Positions 52,149 to 60,772 of a stretch of 64,000 bases of DNA are shown here, piece after piece; within the stretch, counting starts at the first letter, position 1; every line of letters begins with the position of its first letter. Made by a program: the position numbers and the translations under genes. The notes below the pieces were generated by a model. It saw only the letters and a program-made list of their open reading frames with translations, ran no database searches and was not told where the DNA came from. Origin of the DNA: Candidatus Didemnitutus sp. (GTDB lineage: Bacteria; Verrucomicrobiota; Verrucomicrobiia; Opitutales; Opitutaceae); NCBI GenBank assembly GCA_019634575.1, contig JAHCAY010000001.1, positions 682,001-746,000 of the forward strand, given 5' to 3'.

Positions 52149-53570
52149 TCACTCGAGGTAAAGATCGTTCGCGATCGCCACCGGTCGCTGCTGCCACGAG
52201 GCCTTCACGGTGTCGGCGTCGTAGCCGAACAGCGGGGAGATTTCCAGCTTCTGCGTCGACAGGCCGCTCGCATCGGTCGCGACACTCGCGCCCGCAGCCT
52301 TCAGCCAGCGCGCGAATTGCCGCTGCTGGTCCTCGGCACAGGTCTTCGGGGAATCGACGCCCTCGGCGTTCTTCACCGGGCTGAAATCGTCCGCGCGGTT
52401 CGTCTCGATGACGATCGGATTGCTCGCAAACGGCAGCGCGTCGAAGACGAACATCTCGAACTTCACGCCGTTCGGTTTCTCGGGCTTCACGGGCGCTCCG
52501 CTCGCGTCGACGGTGGGAATCTTCTTGTCGGCGCGGTGGAACGGCAGCGCCACGCCGGCGCCGCCCGCGGCCATCCGGCGCGCGAATTCGCGGTCGAGGA
52601 TGTGGATCGCAATGCTGCCGGCGATGAAGCGTAGTGCACCGTCCGGCCGCGTCTCGCGCTGCATCGCCATCGGCATGTCGCTGTATTCGACGACAACGAG
52701 ACGACCGTCCTGCACGCAGAAGTGCCCAACCTTTTCCTCGGCGTAAGCTTTCGGCACCATCTTGCTCGACATCTCGGAGCGCGCGAGCAGGTGGAAGCCG
52801 ACGAACTCCGCGTCGATGCAGCGCACGAGCGGATTATCGACCTGGAAATAGCTGAGCGTGTCGATGCCTTCGCGTGCCATGAGGTCGAGCGCGCCGCTGC
52901 GGTGCAGCGCGCGCAGCGAGCCACCGTGGCCGTCGGGGCTGAGCGCGATGCTGCTCTTCGTCTCGAGGAGGATCTTGCCCTCGAAGTTCACCGCAGGCAT
53001 CCGGCCTTGGCGAAAGAAATGCACGTGGCCGCGGTCGAGACCGAAGAAATGGTGCTGCACGAAAAACTCCTCGGTCGAGGCGTGGTTCGCATGACTGGTC
53101 ATGATGAACCAGTGCAGCGGCTTCCCGTAACGGCGGCCGGCGGCGAGGAGTTTTTCGGCGAAAACCTGGAAGAGTGGCTTCCGTTTCACCGGCGTGACCG
53201 GGAACGTGCCTTTCGGACCGTCGTAACCGAGGCGCGTGCCCTGCCCGCCCGCGACCACGAAGGCCGCCACGCGTCCGGCGCGCAGCGCCGCTTCGCCGAC
53301 GGCGCGGGCATTCGCCCATTTTGCGGCATCGCCGCCGTGCGCGGGGAGCGGTTCATAAGGCGCAGGCGCGAGGCCGGCGACGTTGGCGGCCGACGCCGCT
53401 TTCTCGACGACGAGCGAACGATGCAACTGCGCGATTTCCGCGAGATCGATCTCGGCCGCCTGCGCCGCGAGCGCGGCGCGTTCGGCGGAGTTCAGCTGGG
53501 CCCAGAAGGCGAAGACCTGGCCTTGGCCGGCGGCGTTGAATTTCGCGATGAGTTCGTCGTGCTGCGTCAT
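52149..53570 (-). CDS. UTP:sugar-1-phosphate uridylyltransferase (UAP1/QRI1-like, UDP-HexNAc type)
   Basis: A 473-residue protein from the ATG at 53570 (MTQHDELIAKFNAAGQ). It has the eukaryote-type pyrophosphorylase motif VVAGGQGTRLGYDGPKGTFPVTPVKRKPLFQ. Other family motifs are HWFIMTSHANHASTEEFF, LSPDGHGGSLRALHRSG, YFQVDNPLVRCID and NGVKFEMFVFDALPF. This pattern belongs to UDP-N-acetylglucosamine/galactosamine pyrophosphorylases rather than to GalU. It overlaps the FtsB-like gene by 4 nt (ATGA). Its stop is only a few bases from the GxxExxY cassette, which separates it from the phosphohexomutase gene. Confidence 0.9.
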   Translation of the reverse strand: MTQHDELIAKFNAAGQGQVFAFWAQLNSAERAALAAQAAEIDLAEIAQLHRSLVVEKAASAANVAGLAPAPYEPLPAHGGDAAKWANARAVGEAALRAGRVAAFVVAGGQGTRLGYDGPKGTFPVTPVKRKPLFQVFAEKLLAAGRRYGKPLHWFIMTSHANHASTEEFFVQHHFFGLDRGHVHFFRQGRMPAVNFEGKILLETKSSIALSPDGHGGSLRALHRSGALDLMAREGIDTLSYFQVDNPLVRCIDAEFVGFHLLARSEMSSKMVPKAYAEEKVGHFCVQDGRLVVVEYSDMPMAMQRETRPDGALRFIAGSIAIHILDREFARRMAAGGAGVALPFHRADKKIPTVDASGAPVKPEKPNGVKFEMFVFDALPFASNPIVIETNRADDFSPVKNAEGVDSPKTCAEDQQRQFARWLKAAGASVATDASGLSTQKLEISPLFGYDADTVKASWQQRPVAIANDLYLE

Positions 53571-53863
53571 GGCGTGCGTTTGTCGTCGGGGAAACGGAAG
53601 ATGAATTCGCCCTCGCGCACGTAGCCGAGCTTCTTGCGGATGACTTCCTCCACGAGCGCAGGGTCGTGCTGGAGGCGTTCGAGGTAGTGGCGCTGTTCCA
53701 CGAGCTTCGCCTCCGCCTCGTCGAGCTTGCGGCGGTTGTGCGCCTCCTGCGCACGCAGGAGCGAGAGATCGCGATAGAGCTCGAGAAAGAAGAGTCCCGC
53801 CCAAATCGCCACACCCGCGAACAGCGCCACATAGACGGAGGTGATGACCTTGTTCCAGTTCAA
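53567..53863 (-). CDS. FtsB/DivIC-family septum formation initiator
   Basis: A 98-residue bitopic protein: short cytoplasmic N-terminus, one helix (VITSVYVALFAGVAIWAGLFFL), a coiled coil (about 30-65) and a C-terminal stretch ALVEEVIRKKLGYVREGEFIFRFPD. This is the typical DivIC/FtsB end motif ('KLGyv..gE..f.f'). It would join FtsL and FtsQ homologues in the division complex. The 4-nt overlap with the pyrophosphorylase gene suggests translational coupling between division and precursor supply. Confidence 0.87.
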   Translation of the reverse strand: MNWNKVITSVYVALFAGVAIWAGLFFLELYRDLSLLRAQEAHNRRKLDEAEAKLVEQRHYLERLQHDPALVEEVIRKKLGYVREGEFIFRFPDDKRTP

Positions 53864-53973
53864 GAAGGCCGTCAGCTAAGCGGGCGCGCGCGGCGCGCGG
53901 CAACGCTTTTTGAAGCTTAGTTCACAGCGAATTTTCGTGCGTTTTCGGAGGCCGGCCGGATACTCCCCGGCCG

Positions 53974-54789
53974 ATGTATCAGAGTTACTACGGTCTCACG
54001 GAGATGCCTTTCCACATCACTCCGGACCCCAAGTTCCTCTACCTGAGCCCGCCCCACCAGGAAGCGCTGCAACACCTCAAATACGGCGTCACCGAGCGGA
54101 AAGGCTTCATCGTGCTCATCGGCGAAGTCGGCTGCGGCAAGACCACGCTCTGCCGCCGTTTCCTCAGCGAACTCGACCCGCAGCACTACGACACTGCACT
54201 CGTGCTCAACCCGCGCCTGACCGAGACGCAGATGCTCAAGGCGATCATGACCGAGCTCGGCGAGACGCACCCTGCGCGCAGCAAGAACGACCTCGTGGCG
54301 CAGATGAACCAGGTGCTCCTCGCCCGCATCGCCGCCGGCCGCGAGATCGTGCTCATCATCGACGAGGCGCAGAATCTCTCCTTCGAAGTCTTCGAGCAGG
54401 TCCGCCTGCTCTCGAACCTCGAAACCGACAAGCAAAAGCTCCTCCAGATCGTCCTCATGGGCCAGCCCGAGCTGAAGGAGAAGCTCGCCCAGGAGGAACT
54501 CCGCCAGCTCCGCCAGCGCATCCTCGTCCACTACGAGCTGCGGCCGCTCACCCGCCCGGAGATGGATCACTACATCCAGCACCGGCTCACGCTCGCCGGC
54601 AGCTCCGGCCGCCCGCACTTCACGAAATGGGCGCTGCGCCACCTCTATCGCCACAGCCGGGGAATTCCCCGCATCATCAACAATCTTTGTGACAAGTCGC
54701 TCCTCTCCGCCTTCATTCGCGACTCCGATGAAGTCACCTACTGGGACGCCCGCCGCGCCTCGCGCGACCTCGATCGCCTGACCGAATGA
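53974..54789 (+). CDS. ExeA/GspA-type AAA ATPase
   Basis: A 271-residue ATPase starting MYQSYYGLTEMPFHITPDPKFLYLSPPHQEALQHL, the family opening. It has Walker A GEVGCGKTT, Walker B VLIIDEAQNL, sensor LMGQPELKEKL and the C-terminal YRHSRGIPRIINNLCDKSLLSAF. The proteobacterial homologue ExeA works with ExeB to place the type II secretin; related proteins occur in pilus and exopolysaccharide loci. The next gene, overlapping by 4 nt, encodes a GspB-like partner. Unlike ExeA it lacks a membrane helix and peptidoglycan-binding domain, so it should be cytoplasmic. Confidence 0.9.
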   Translation: MYQSYYGLTEMPFHITPDPKFLYLSPPHQEALQHLKYGVTERKGFIVLIGEVGCGKTTLCRRFLSELDPQHYDTALVLNPRLTETQMLKAIMTELGETHPARSKNDLVAQMNQVLLARIAAGREIVLIIDEAQNLSFEVFEQVRLLSNLETDKQKLLQIVLMGQPELKEKLAQEELRQLRQRILVHYELRPLTRPEMDHYIQHRLTLAGSSGRPHFTKWALRHLYRHSRGIPRIINNLCDKSLLSAFIRDSDEVTYWDARRASRDLDRLTE

Positions 54790-55520
54790 GCCTGATCAAC
54801 GACGCCCTGAAAAAAGCCCAGCGAGAGCGCGGCGAAACTCCCTCGGTCTCGAACGCACCGATGCCCGGCGGCGGCAGCGCCCAAACCGCCCGCGCGAGCA
54901 CGAAGAGCGCGGGCCCCAATCCCAAATTTCTGCTCCTCGGCGCCGGGGCGTTGCTCGGCGTGCTGGTCGCACTCGGCACCGTCCTGTGGCTCCGCCCGGC
55001 GTCCACTCCCGCCATCGCCGCCACGCGCGAGCCCCGCACGACCGATTCGCCGACATCTGCGTCGGTGCCGGCGGCCAATTCCCCCGCCCCCGCCGCGGAG
55101 ACGCTGTCGACTCCCGCACCGGCAAAACTCGCTGAACCCACTTCCGTCGCAAAGATCGAGCTGCCCGCCGTCGCCGCCACCACACCGACGTCCGCTCCGC
55201 CGTCGACCGGTTCAACCCTCGACCCCGCATCGTCCGCCGCAAGCGCGCCAGCCCCAGCGCCGGCTCAAGTCTCTCCCGCCCCCGTCGTCCAGAGCGACCC
55301 GCCCACACCGTCGACCCGCATGGTCGAGGCGATCGAGGGCTTCCGCGTCACCGGCATCCGCGCCGGCGCTGGCAGCGACGCCAAGGTGTTGATGAACGAC
55401 CGCGTCTTCCGCCTCGGCGACACCGTCGACCATTCCCTCGGCATCAAGCTCATCGCCGCCACGCCCAACTCGCTCACTTTCCGCGACTCCGCCGGCGCGA
55501 CCTACACGCGGAATTTCTAG
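54786..55520 (+). CDS. GspB-like general secretion pathway protein
   Basis: A 244-residue protein. The N-terminus MSLINDALKKAQRERGETPS is the signature shared with GspB/ExeB proteins. A membrane helix follows (FLLLGAGALLGVLVALGTVLWL, about 50-72), then a long Ala/Pro/Ser-rich periplasmic linker, and finally a small C-terminal domain (AIEGFRVTGIRAGAGSDAKVLMNDRVFRLGDTVDHSLGIKLIAATPNSLTFRDSAGATYTRNF), similar to the GspB periplasmic domain. It overlaps the ATPase gene by 4 nt. The pair could anchor a secretin such as the one at 30694-33390 (inference). Confidence 0.85.
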   Translation: MSLINDALKKAQRERGETPSVSNAPMPGGGSAQTARASTKSAGPNPKFLLLGAGALLGVLVALGTVLWLRPASTPAIAATREPRTTDSPTSASVPAANSPAPAAETLSTPAPAKLAEPTSVAKIELPAVAATTPTSAPPSTGSTLDPASSAASAPAPAPAQVSPAPVVQSDPPTPSTRMVEAIEGFRVTGIRAGAGSDAKVLMNDRVFRLGDTVDHSLGIKLIAATPNSLTFRDSAGATYTRNF

Positions 55521-55526
55521 GCCCGT

Positions 55527-56951
55527 TCAATAAGCCGAGCCCGGCGGACGGAAAACCTGCCGCAATGTCGCGAGCGTGATCTGCACGTCGAGCCAGATGG
55601 ACCATTCGGCGATGTAGTGCAGGTCGCGACGCACGCGCTCCTCGAGCAGTTCCGCGCTCGTGATTTCCCCGCGCAAGCCCTCGCTTTGCGCCAGACCCGT
55701 GATCCCCGGCTTCACGTAGTGCCGCGTGCGGTAGGCCTTGGCCCGCCGCTCGAACTCTTCGTCGAGCAACGGCATCACCGGCCGCGGTCCCACGATGCTC
55801 ATCTCGCCGATGAGGACGTTCCAGAATTGCGGAAACTCGTCCAAACTGTGCCGCCGCAGGAACCGGCCGAAGGGATACACGCGCGCGTCGTCGCGGCTCG
55901 CCTGCATCGATTCCGCGCGCTCATCCGCGGACGCGACGTGCATGGTGCGAAACTTCAGCATGGAAAACTGCTGCCGCTGCTCGCCCGCCCGCGCGCGGAT
56001 GTGCAGGAGCGGGCCCGGCGATTGCCGGCGCTGCACGAGCCACACCACCAGCGCCAGCGGCGGCAACACGAGCAACACCACCGGCAACGCCACCGCGAGG
56101 TCGAACGCCCGCTTCATCGCCCGATTCAGCGGCTCCTCGAGCGGCTCGTCGTGGAGCGTGAAGTAGTGCTGTCCGCCGACCTCGACCGAGACCGCCGGAT
56201 GTCCGAGCCGCTCATCGATGTCCTGGCGCAGCAACACCCGCGCGCCCTCGGCCTGACAGACTTCCACCGCGCCGCGCACGAGCGCGGACTCCGCGGGCAA
56301 CTCCCAAAAAATCACCTGCCCCGCCCGTGTCCGCCGGATCAGTTCCGCGAGCTCGCCGCTCGCACCGAGCCAGCCACGCAACGGCGGCACCGAGCCCTCC
56401 GGCAATGCCTGCCACGACACGTATCCGCTGACCTCCAAGCCCAGATGCCTGCGCCCCGCCAGCCACGCCTCGATCTCCGGCATGTTCTCCGCCCGCGCGA
56501 GCACGAGCGCCGGAATGCGCGCCCCCCCGCCGTAGACCAGCCCAGCCAGCCAGCGCGGCAACACGACGTGCAGGATCGCCAGCCCGCCCCAGATGAAAAC
56601 AAGAAAGGTGCCGAGAAAGAGCCGGCTGATGCTCCGATCCTGCGTCGCGAACATCATCGCAAACACCACCAACGCCACCACCGCGACCTGTTGCGACGCC
56701 AGCGCCAGCGCCCCACCCGCACCGAGCTCCGTGAGCCGCCAGCCCCGCGCGCCCACCGCCCGACCCGCCAGCAACATGCCGAGCACGACACTCACGAAAT
56801 ACGGCATCAGCACCGTCTCCGGCGTCAGCCGCACGATCTCCGACAGGAACTGCATCGTGAATTCCGCGTAGACCCAGAAAAACAACGCCACCAACAGCAA
56901 CGCAACGGCGCTGTGGAGTTCCGCGAGCCCACGGTGACGGTTGAGCAGCAT
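55527..56951 (-). CDS. Polyprenyl-phosphate glycosyl-1-phosphate transferase (WcaJ/WbaP-like)
   Basis: A 474-residue membrane enzyme that starts exopolysaccharide repeat-unit assembly by moving a sugar-1-phosphate onto undecaprenyl phosphate. Four to five N-terminal helices (VALLLVALFFWVYAEF and others) precede a CoA-binding-like/Rossmann segment and the bacterial sugar transferase domain. That domain begins with MKRAFDLAVALPVVLLVLPPLALVVWLVQR and carries QFSMLKFRTMHV, RRHSLDEFPQFWNVLIGEMSIVGPRPVMP and VKPGITGLAQSEGLRGEI, including the catalytic Asp-Glu region. It is convergent with gspB, 6 nt apart, with no terminator between. Confidence 0.93.
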   Translation of the reverse strand: MLLNRHRGLAELHSAVALLLVALFFWVYAEFTMQFLSEIVRLTPETVLMPYFVSVVLGMLLAGRAVGARGWRLTELGAGGALALASQQVAVVALVVFAMMFATQDRSISRLFLGTFLVFIWGGLAILHVVLPRWLAGLVYGGGARIPALVLARAENMPEIEAWLAGRRHLGLEVSGYVSWQALPEGSVPPLRGWLGASGELAELIRRTRAGQVIFWELPAESALVRGAVEVCQAEGARVLLRQDIDERLGHPAVSVEVGGQHYFTLHDEPLEEPLNRAMKRAFDLAVALPVVLLVLPPLALVVWLVQRRQSPGPLLHIRARAGEQRQQFSMLKFRTMHVASADERAESMQASRDDARVYPFGRFLRRHSLDEFPQFWNVLIGEMSIVGPRPVMPLLDEEFERRAKAYRTRHYVKPGITGLAQSEGLRGEITSAELLEERVRRDLHYIAEWSIWLDVQITLATLRQVFRPPGSAY

Positions 56952-57076
56952 TCCCGGCGGACGCTACACGGCGGACCTTGCCCGGCAAGCTTCCGCGTCG
57001 ATCCGCCGCCGCGTCCGCGCTGACACGCACTTCCCGCTGGCCAGTGCGCGGCGGCGCGATTTTGCTGCCCTCCCCG

Positions 57077-58234
57077 ATGAACGCCCCCCTGCTCCAGGAA
57101 AACTTCCGTCAACGCTACGGCCGCGCGCCGCAGGTCATCGCCCGCGCGCCGGGCCGCATCGAGTTCATCGGCAATCACACCGACTACAACGGCGGCGCGG
57201 TCATCGGCGCCGCCATCGACCGTTACGTCTGGATCGCCGCCGCGCCGGCGAACGACAGCCAACGCCTCCGCTTCGCCTCCGGCGTCGACGGGCAGACCAT
57301 CGAGATTCCCGCCGCGCACAGCGCGAAGCTCACCGGCGCCGAGGCGTGGATCAACTACCCGCGCGGCGTCTGGCGCTCGCTGGCCGATTTCAACCTGCCC
57401 GCCCCCGGCGCGTTCGACCTGCTCGTCGCCTCGGACCTGCCGACCGGCGCCGGCCTTTCCAGCAGCGCCGCGCTCGAACTCTCCACCGCGCTCGCGCTGC
57501 TGCAGCTCGCCGGCGCACCCGCGATCTCGCCCGCCACGCTCGCCGCCATCGGCCGGCACGCGGAAAACATCCACGTCGGCGTGCCGTGCGGCATCCTCGA
57601 TCAGGGCACGAGTGCCTTCGGCCGCGCCGGCCAGCTGGTGCACATCGACTGCCGCGGGCCGTCGTTCTCGCTCCTGCCGTTGCCGGCTGAGGTCAGCCTG
57701 TGGGTGTTCAACAGCCTCGAAAAACACGCGCTCGTCGACGGTCTCTACGCCACCCGCCACCAGGAATGCAAGGCCGCCGCCGCCGCGCTCGGCGCGACGT
57801 GGCTCACGCAGATTTCGCCCGCGGATTTCGACGCCCGCGCCGATCGCCTGCCACCGCCGCAGGCCGCGCGCGCCCGCCACGTCATCGCGGAAAACGACCG
57901 CGTCGCCGCCGTCGTCCGCGCGCTCGAGGCGGGCGACCTGCGCTCCGTCGGCGAGCTGCTCAAAGCCTCGCACCGCAGCTCGCGCGAGCTCTTCGAGAAC
58001 AGCACGCCTTCGCTCGACTCCCTTGTCGAACTGCTCAGCGCCGCGCCGGGCGTCTACGGCGCCCGCCTGACCGGCGGCGGTTTCGGCGGCGCCGTCATGG
58101 CGCTGACCGATCGCAGCTTCGACGCCGAGGCGGCCGCGCAAATCGCCGCCCGGCACGCAGCGCGCCAGCACCCGCAGCCCGAAGTGATCCAGCTGCACAC
58201 AGGCGACGGCGCGAAACTCATTCCGTTGACGTGA
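57077..58234 (+). CDS. galK: Galactokinase
   Basis: A 385-residue GHMP kinase. It has the galactokinase signature GRIEFIGNHTDYNGGAVIGAA near the N-terminus (in place of the usual GRVNLIGEHTDY), the ATP-binding GHMP motif LPTGAGLSSSAALEL and the C-terminal GARLTGGGFGGAVMAL. It phosphorylates galactose at C1 in the Leloir pathway. The ATG at 57077 (MNAPLLQENFRQRYG) is the natural start. The change of Glu to Asn in the sugar-binding motif could widen substrate choice. No galT or galE is adjacent. Confidence 0.9.
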   Translation: MNAPLLQENFRQRYGRAPQVIARAPGRIEFIGNHTDYNGGAVIGAAIDRYVWIAAAPANDSQRLRFASGVDGQTIEIPAAHSAKLTGAEAWINYPRGVWRSLADFNLPAPGAFDLLVASDLPTGAGLSSSAALELSTALALLQLAGAPAISPATLAAIGRHAENIHVGVPCGILDQGTSAFGRAGQLVHIDCRGPSFSLLPLPAEVSLWVFNSLEKHALVDGLYATRHQECKAAAAALGATWLTQISPADFDARADRLPPPQAARARHVIAENDRVAAVVRALEAGDLRSVGELLKASHRSSRELFENSTPSLDSLVELLSAAPGVYGARLTGGGFGGAVMALTDRSFDAEAAAQIAARHAARQHPQPEVIQLHTGDGAKLIPLT

Positions 58235-58384
58235 CCTGTTCCCGCGCGCGCCGCAACCGAGCCGAGCGCGCGTTCGAGGCGGATTATCGGCCATCGTCCG
58301 AGCCGCTGCGCTGATCTGCGGCGATTTCCCAATGGTCGTCGCAGCACACTCGCCTTGCCGCGCCCCGCGCCGCATGTTGCGCGC

Positions 58385-58855
58385 ATGCTCACCCCACGCT
58401 TGCGCGCGATTCTGATCGGCGGCGGCATCGCCGGATTCTGCGACATTTCGTATGCCTGCGGTTTCTGGGCGCTGCGGGGCGTCGCGCCGGCGCGAGTGCT
58501 TCAGTCCGTGGCCAGCGGTCTCCTCGGCGCGGACGCCTTCAACGGCGGCGCGACCACCGCGGCGCTCGGCCTCGCGCTGCATTTCCTCATCGCGCTGATT
58601 TTCGCCGGCGCGTTCGTGCTCGCGAGCGGGCAGGTCGCGGTGCTCGGGCGGCGCGCGTTTCTGAGCGGAGCGATCTACGGCTTCCTCATCTTCTGGCTGA
58701 TGAACCTCGTGGTGCTGCCGCTGTCGGCCTTCCCGCGCAAGGTGACCTTCGCGCCGGCGGCGACAATCACGGGGTTGATCGTGCACACGTTTCTCATCGG
58801 CGTGCCGATCGCTCTCGCCGCGCGGCGGGCCGTCCCGGTGCCGTCGCCTCGCTGA
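58385..58855 (+). CDS. Small four-helix membrane protein, uncharacterised
   Basis: A 156-residue integral membrane protein with four predicted helices (ILIGGGIAGFCDISYACGFWAL; ALHFLIALIFAGAFVLA; AIYGFLIFWLMNLVVLPL; ITGLIVHTFLIGVPIALAA). It resembles DUF1440/YagU-like small membrane proteins, but no function can be stated. The ATG at 58385 is chosen; ten further codons are open upstream. It lies 150 nt after galK on the same strand. Confidence 0.7.
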   Translation: MLTPRLRAILIGGGIAGFCDISYACGFWALRGVAPARVLQSVASGLLGADAFNGGATTAALGLALHFLIALIFAGAFVLASGQVAVLGRRAFLSGAIYGFLIFWLMNLVVLPLSAFPRKVTFAPAATITGLIVHTFLIGVPIALAARRAVPVPSPR

Positions 58856-58894
58856 CCGCTTGCCTCACGGCGGGGCGCACGCGACTCTGTCGGC

Positions 58895-59569
<675 letters not shown>

Positions 59570-59582
59570 GAGCGCGCCGCGA

Positions 59583-60494
59583 TTATTTGGCGGCGTCGAG
59601 ATTCAGCTGCACGTAGACGGGGCGATGATCGCTCGCGTCACGCACGCCGGCGCCGTCGTGGATGCGCGCATTGCCTTTGCCGGCGACGAACGGCTTCAGG
59701 CCGGCGGAAACGAGCATGAAATCGATGCGGCTGTAGCTGTCCTCGGCCCGGTAGAAATGCGTCCACATCTCGCCACGCGAATCGTAGGCGCGGAGCAGTT
59801 CGCCGAGCGGCTGGTTGCCGCGTTTGACGAGCGCGCGAATGGGTTTGCTGTTGCGCGAGTCGTTCCAGTCGCCGCAGACGAGGAACTTCGCCCCCGCGGA
59901 ATCGGGGAAGCGGGTGAAGACGAGATCGCGCACGGCCTCGGCCTCGAGCTGTCGCTGCAAGGTCCCCTCGGGATCGTCGGGGCGCTCGGTGCGTTTGCTC
60001 TTCAGGTGGATGACGAAAACCGTGAGATCGCCCTCGCTGGTCGCGAACGTCGCCTCGAGCACGCCGCGCTTCACCACGTCGGCCTGGCCGAAATATTTGA
60101 CCGGCACCTGCGTGTGGCGCTTCACGTCCTTGAAGGGGAGCTTCGAGAGGATCGCGACGTGGCGCTCGGTGTCCGCGCCTTCGAGCACGGTGGCGTGCGG
60201 ATAATCGAGTCCCGCGGCCTTGAGATCGGCCTGGAACTCCGCGAGGAACGGCGGGCCGCCCATCTCCTCGACGGCGAGGATGTCCGGGGCGAAGCCTTGG
60301 AGCGATTGCACGAGCGCCTGCTTCTCGCTGTCGGGTTTCGGGTAGGCCTTGCGGTAGACGCCGTCGGCCATGCGGTCGGAGATGTTGTAGTTCTCGACGT
60401 TGTAGGCCGCGACGGTGAGCGCGGACGCGAGTGCAGCCGACGTGAGCGTCAGCAATCCCAGAACGCAGCGACGCAGAAGGGTGGCGGAAAGCAT
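59583..60494 (-). CDS. Exported endonuclease/exonuclease/phosphatase-family protein
   Basis: A 303-residue protein with signal peptide (LRRCVLGLLTLTSAALASA) and an EEP fold: LTVAAYNVENY (Asn), ILAVEEMGG (catalytic Glu), VFVIHLKSKR, LVCGDWNDSRNS (Asp/Asn pair) and SDHRPVYVQL (terminal His). All expected catalytic residues are present. It may hydrolyse extracellular nucleic acids or phosphodiesters. It is convergent with the DUF4336-like gene. Upstream, 278 nt separate it from the histidine kinase gene; no other gene is visible there. Confidence 0.9.
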   Translation of the reverse strand: MLSATLLRRCVLGLLTLTSAALASALTVAAYNVENYNISDRMADGVYRKAYPKPDSEKQALVQSLQGFAPDILAVEEMGGPPFLAEFQADLKAAGLDYPHATVLEGADTERHVAILSKLPFKDVKRHTQVPVKYFGQADVVKRGVLEATFATSEGDLTVFVIHLKSKRTERPDDPEGTLQRQLEAEAVRDLVFTRFPDSAGAKFLVCGDWNDSRNSKPIRALVKRGNQPLGELLRAYDSRGEMWTHFYRAEDSYSRIDFMLVSAGLKPFVAGKGNARIHDGAGVRDASDHRPVYVQLNLDAAK

Positions 60495-60772
60495 GGCGGG
60501 CAGCCAAAGACGATTCGGCGATCACGTCGACTTCGTTTCACCCGACGGCGCTCCGCGCCCTTCCGGGCAAGGAATACACAACATTTCGCCACGGGTGCGT
60601 AATCCGATACGGCAAACGGGCCGATAAAACCGAATACGCCGCGCGTCGGGCCTAGGCGCGTGGCCAACATCCGTCCCCCGCCCCGCCCTTGTCCTCGCAC
60701 TCCTTTTCCATTTTCAGTGCCCGGCGTCTGCACGCGCCCGGGATTCGCACGCGCCCGGACTGAGCGAGCGTC

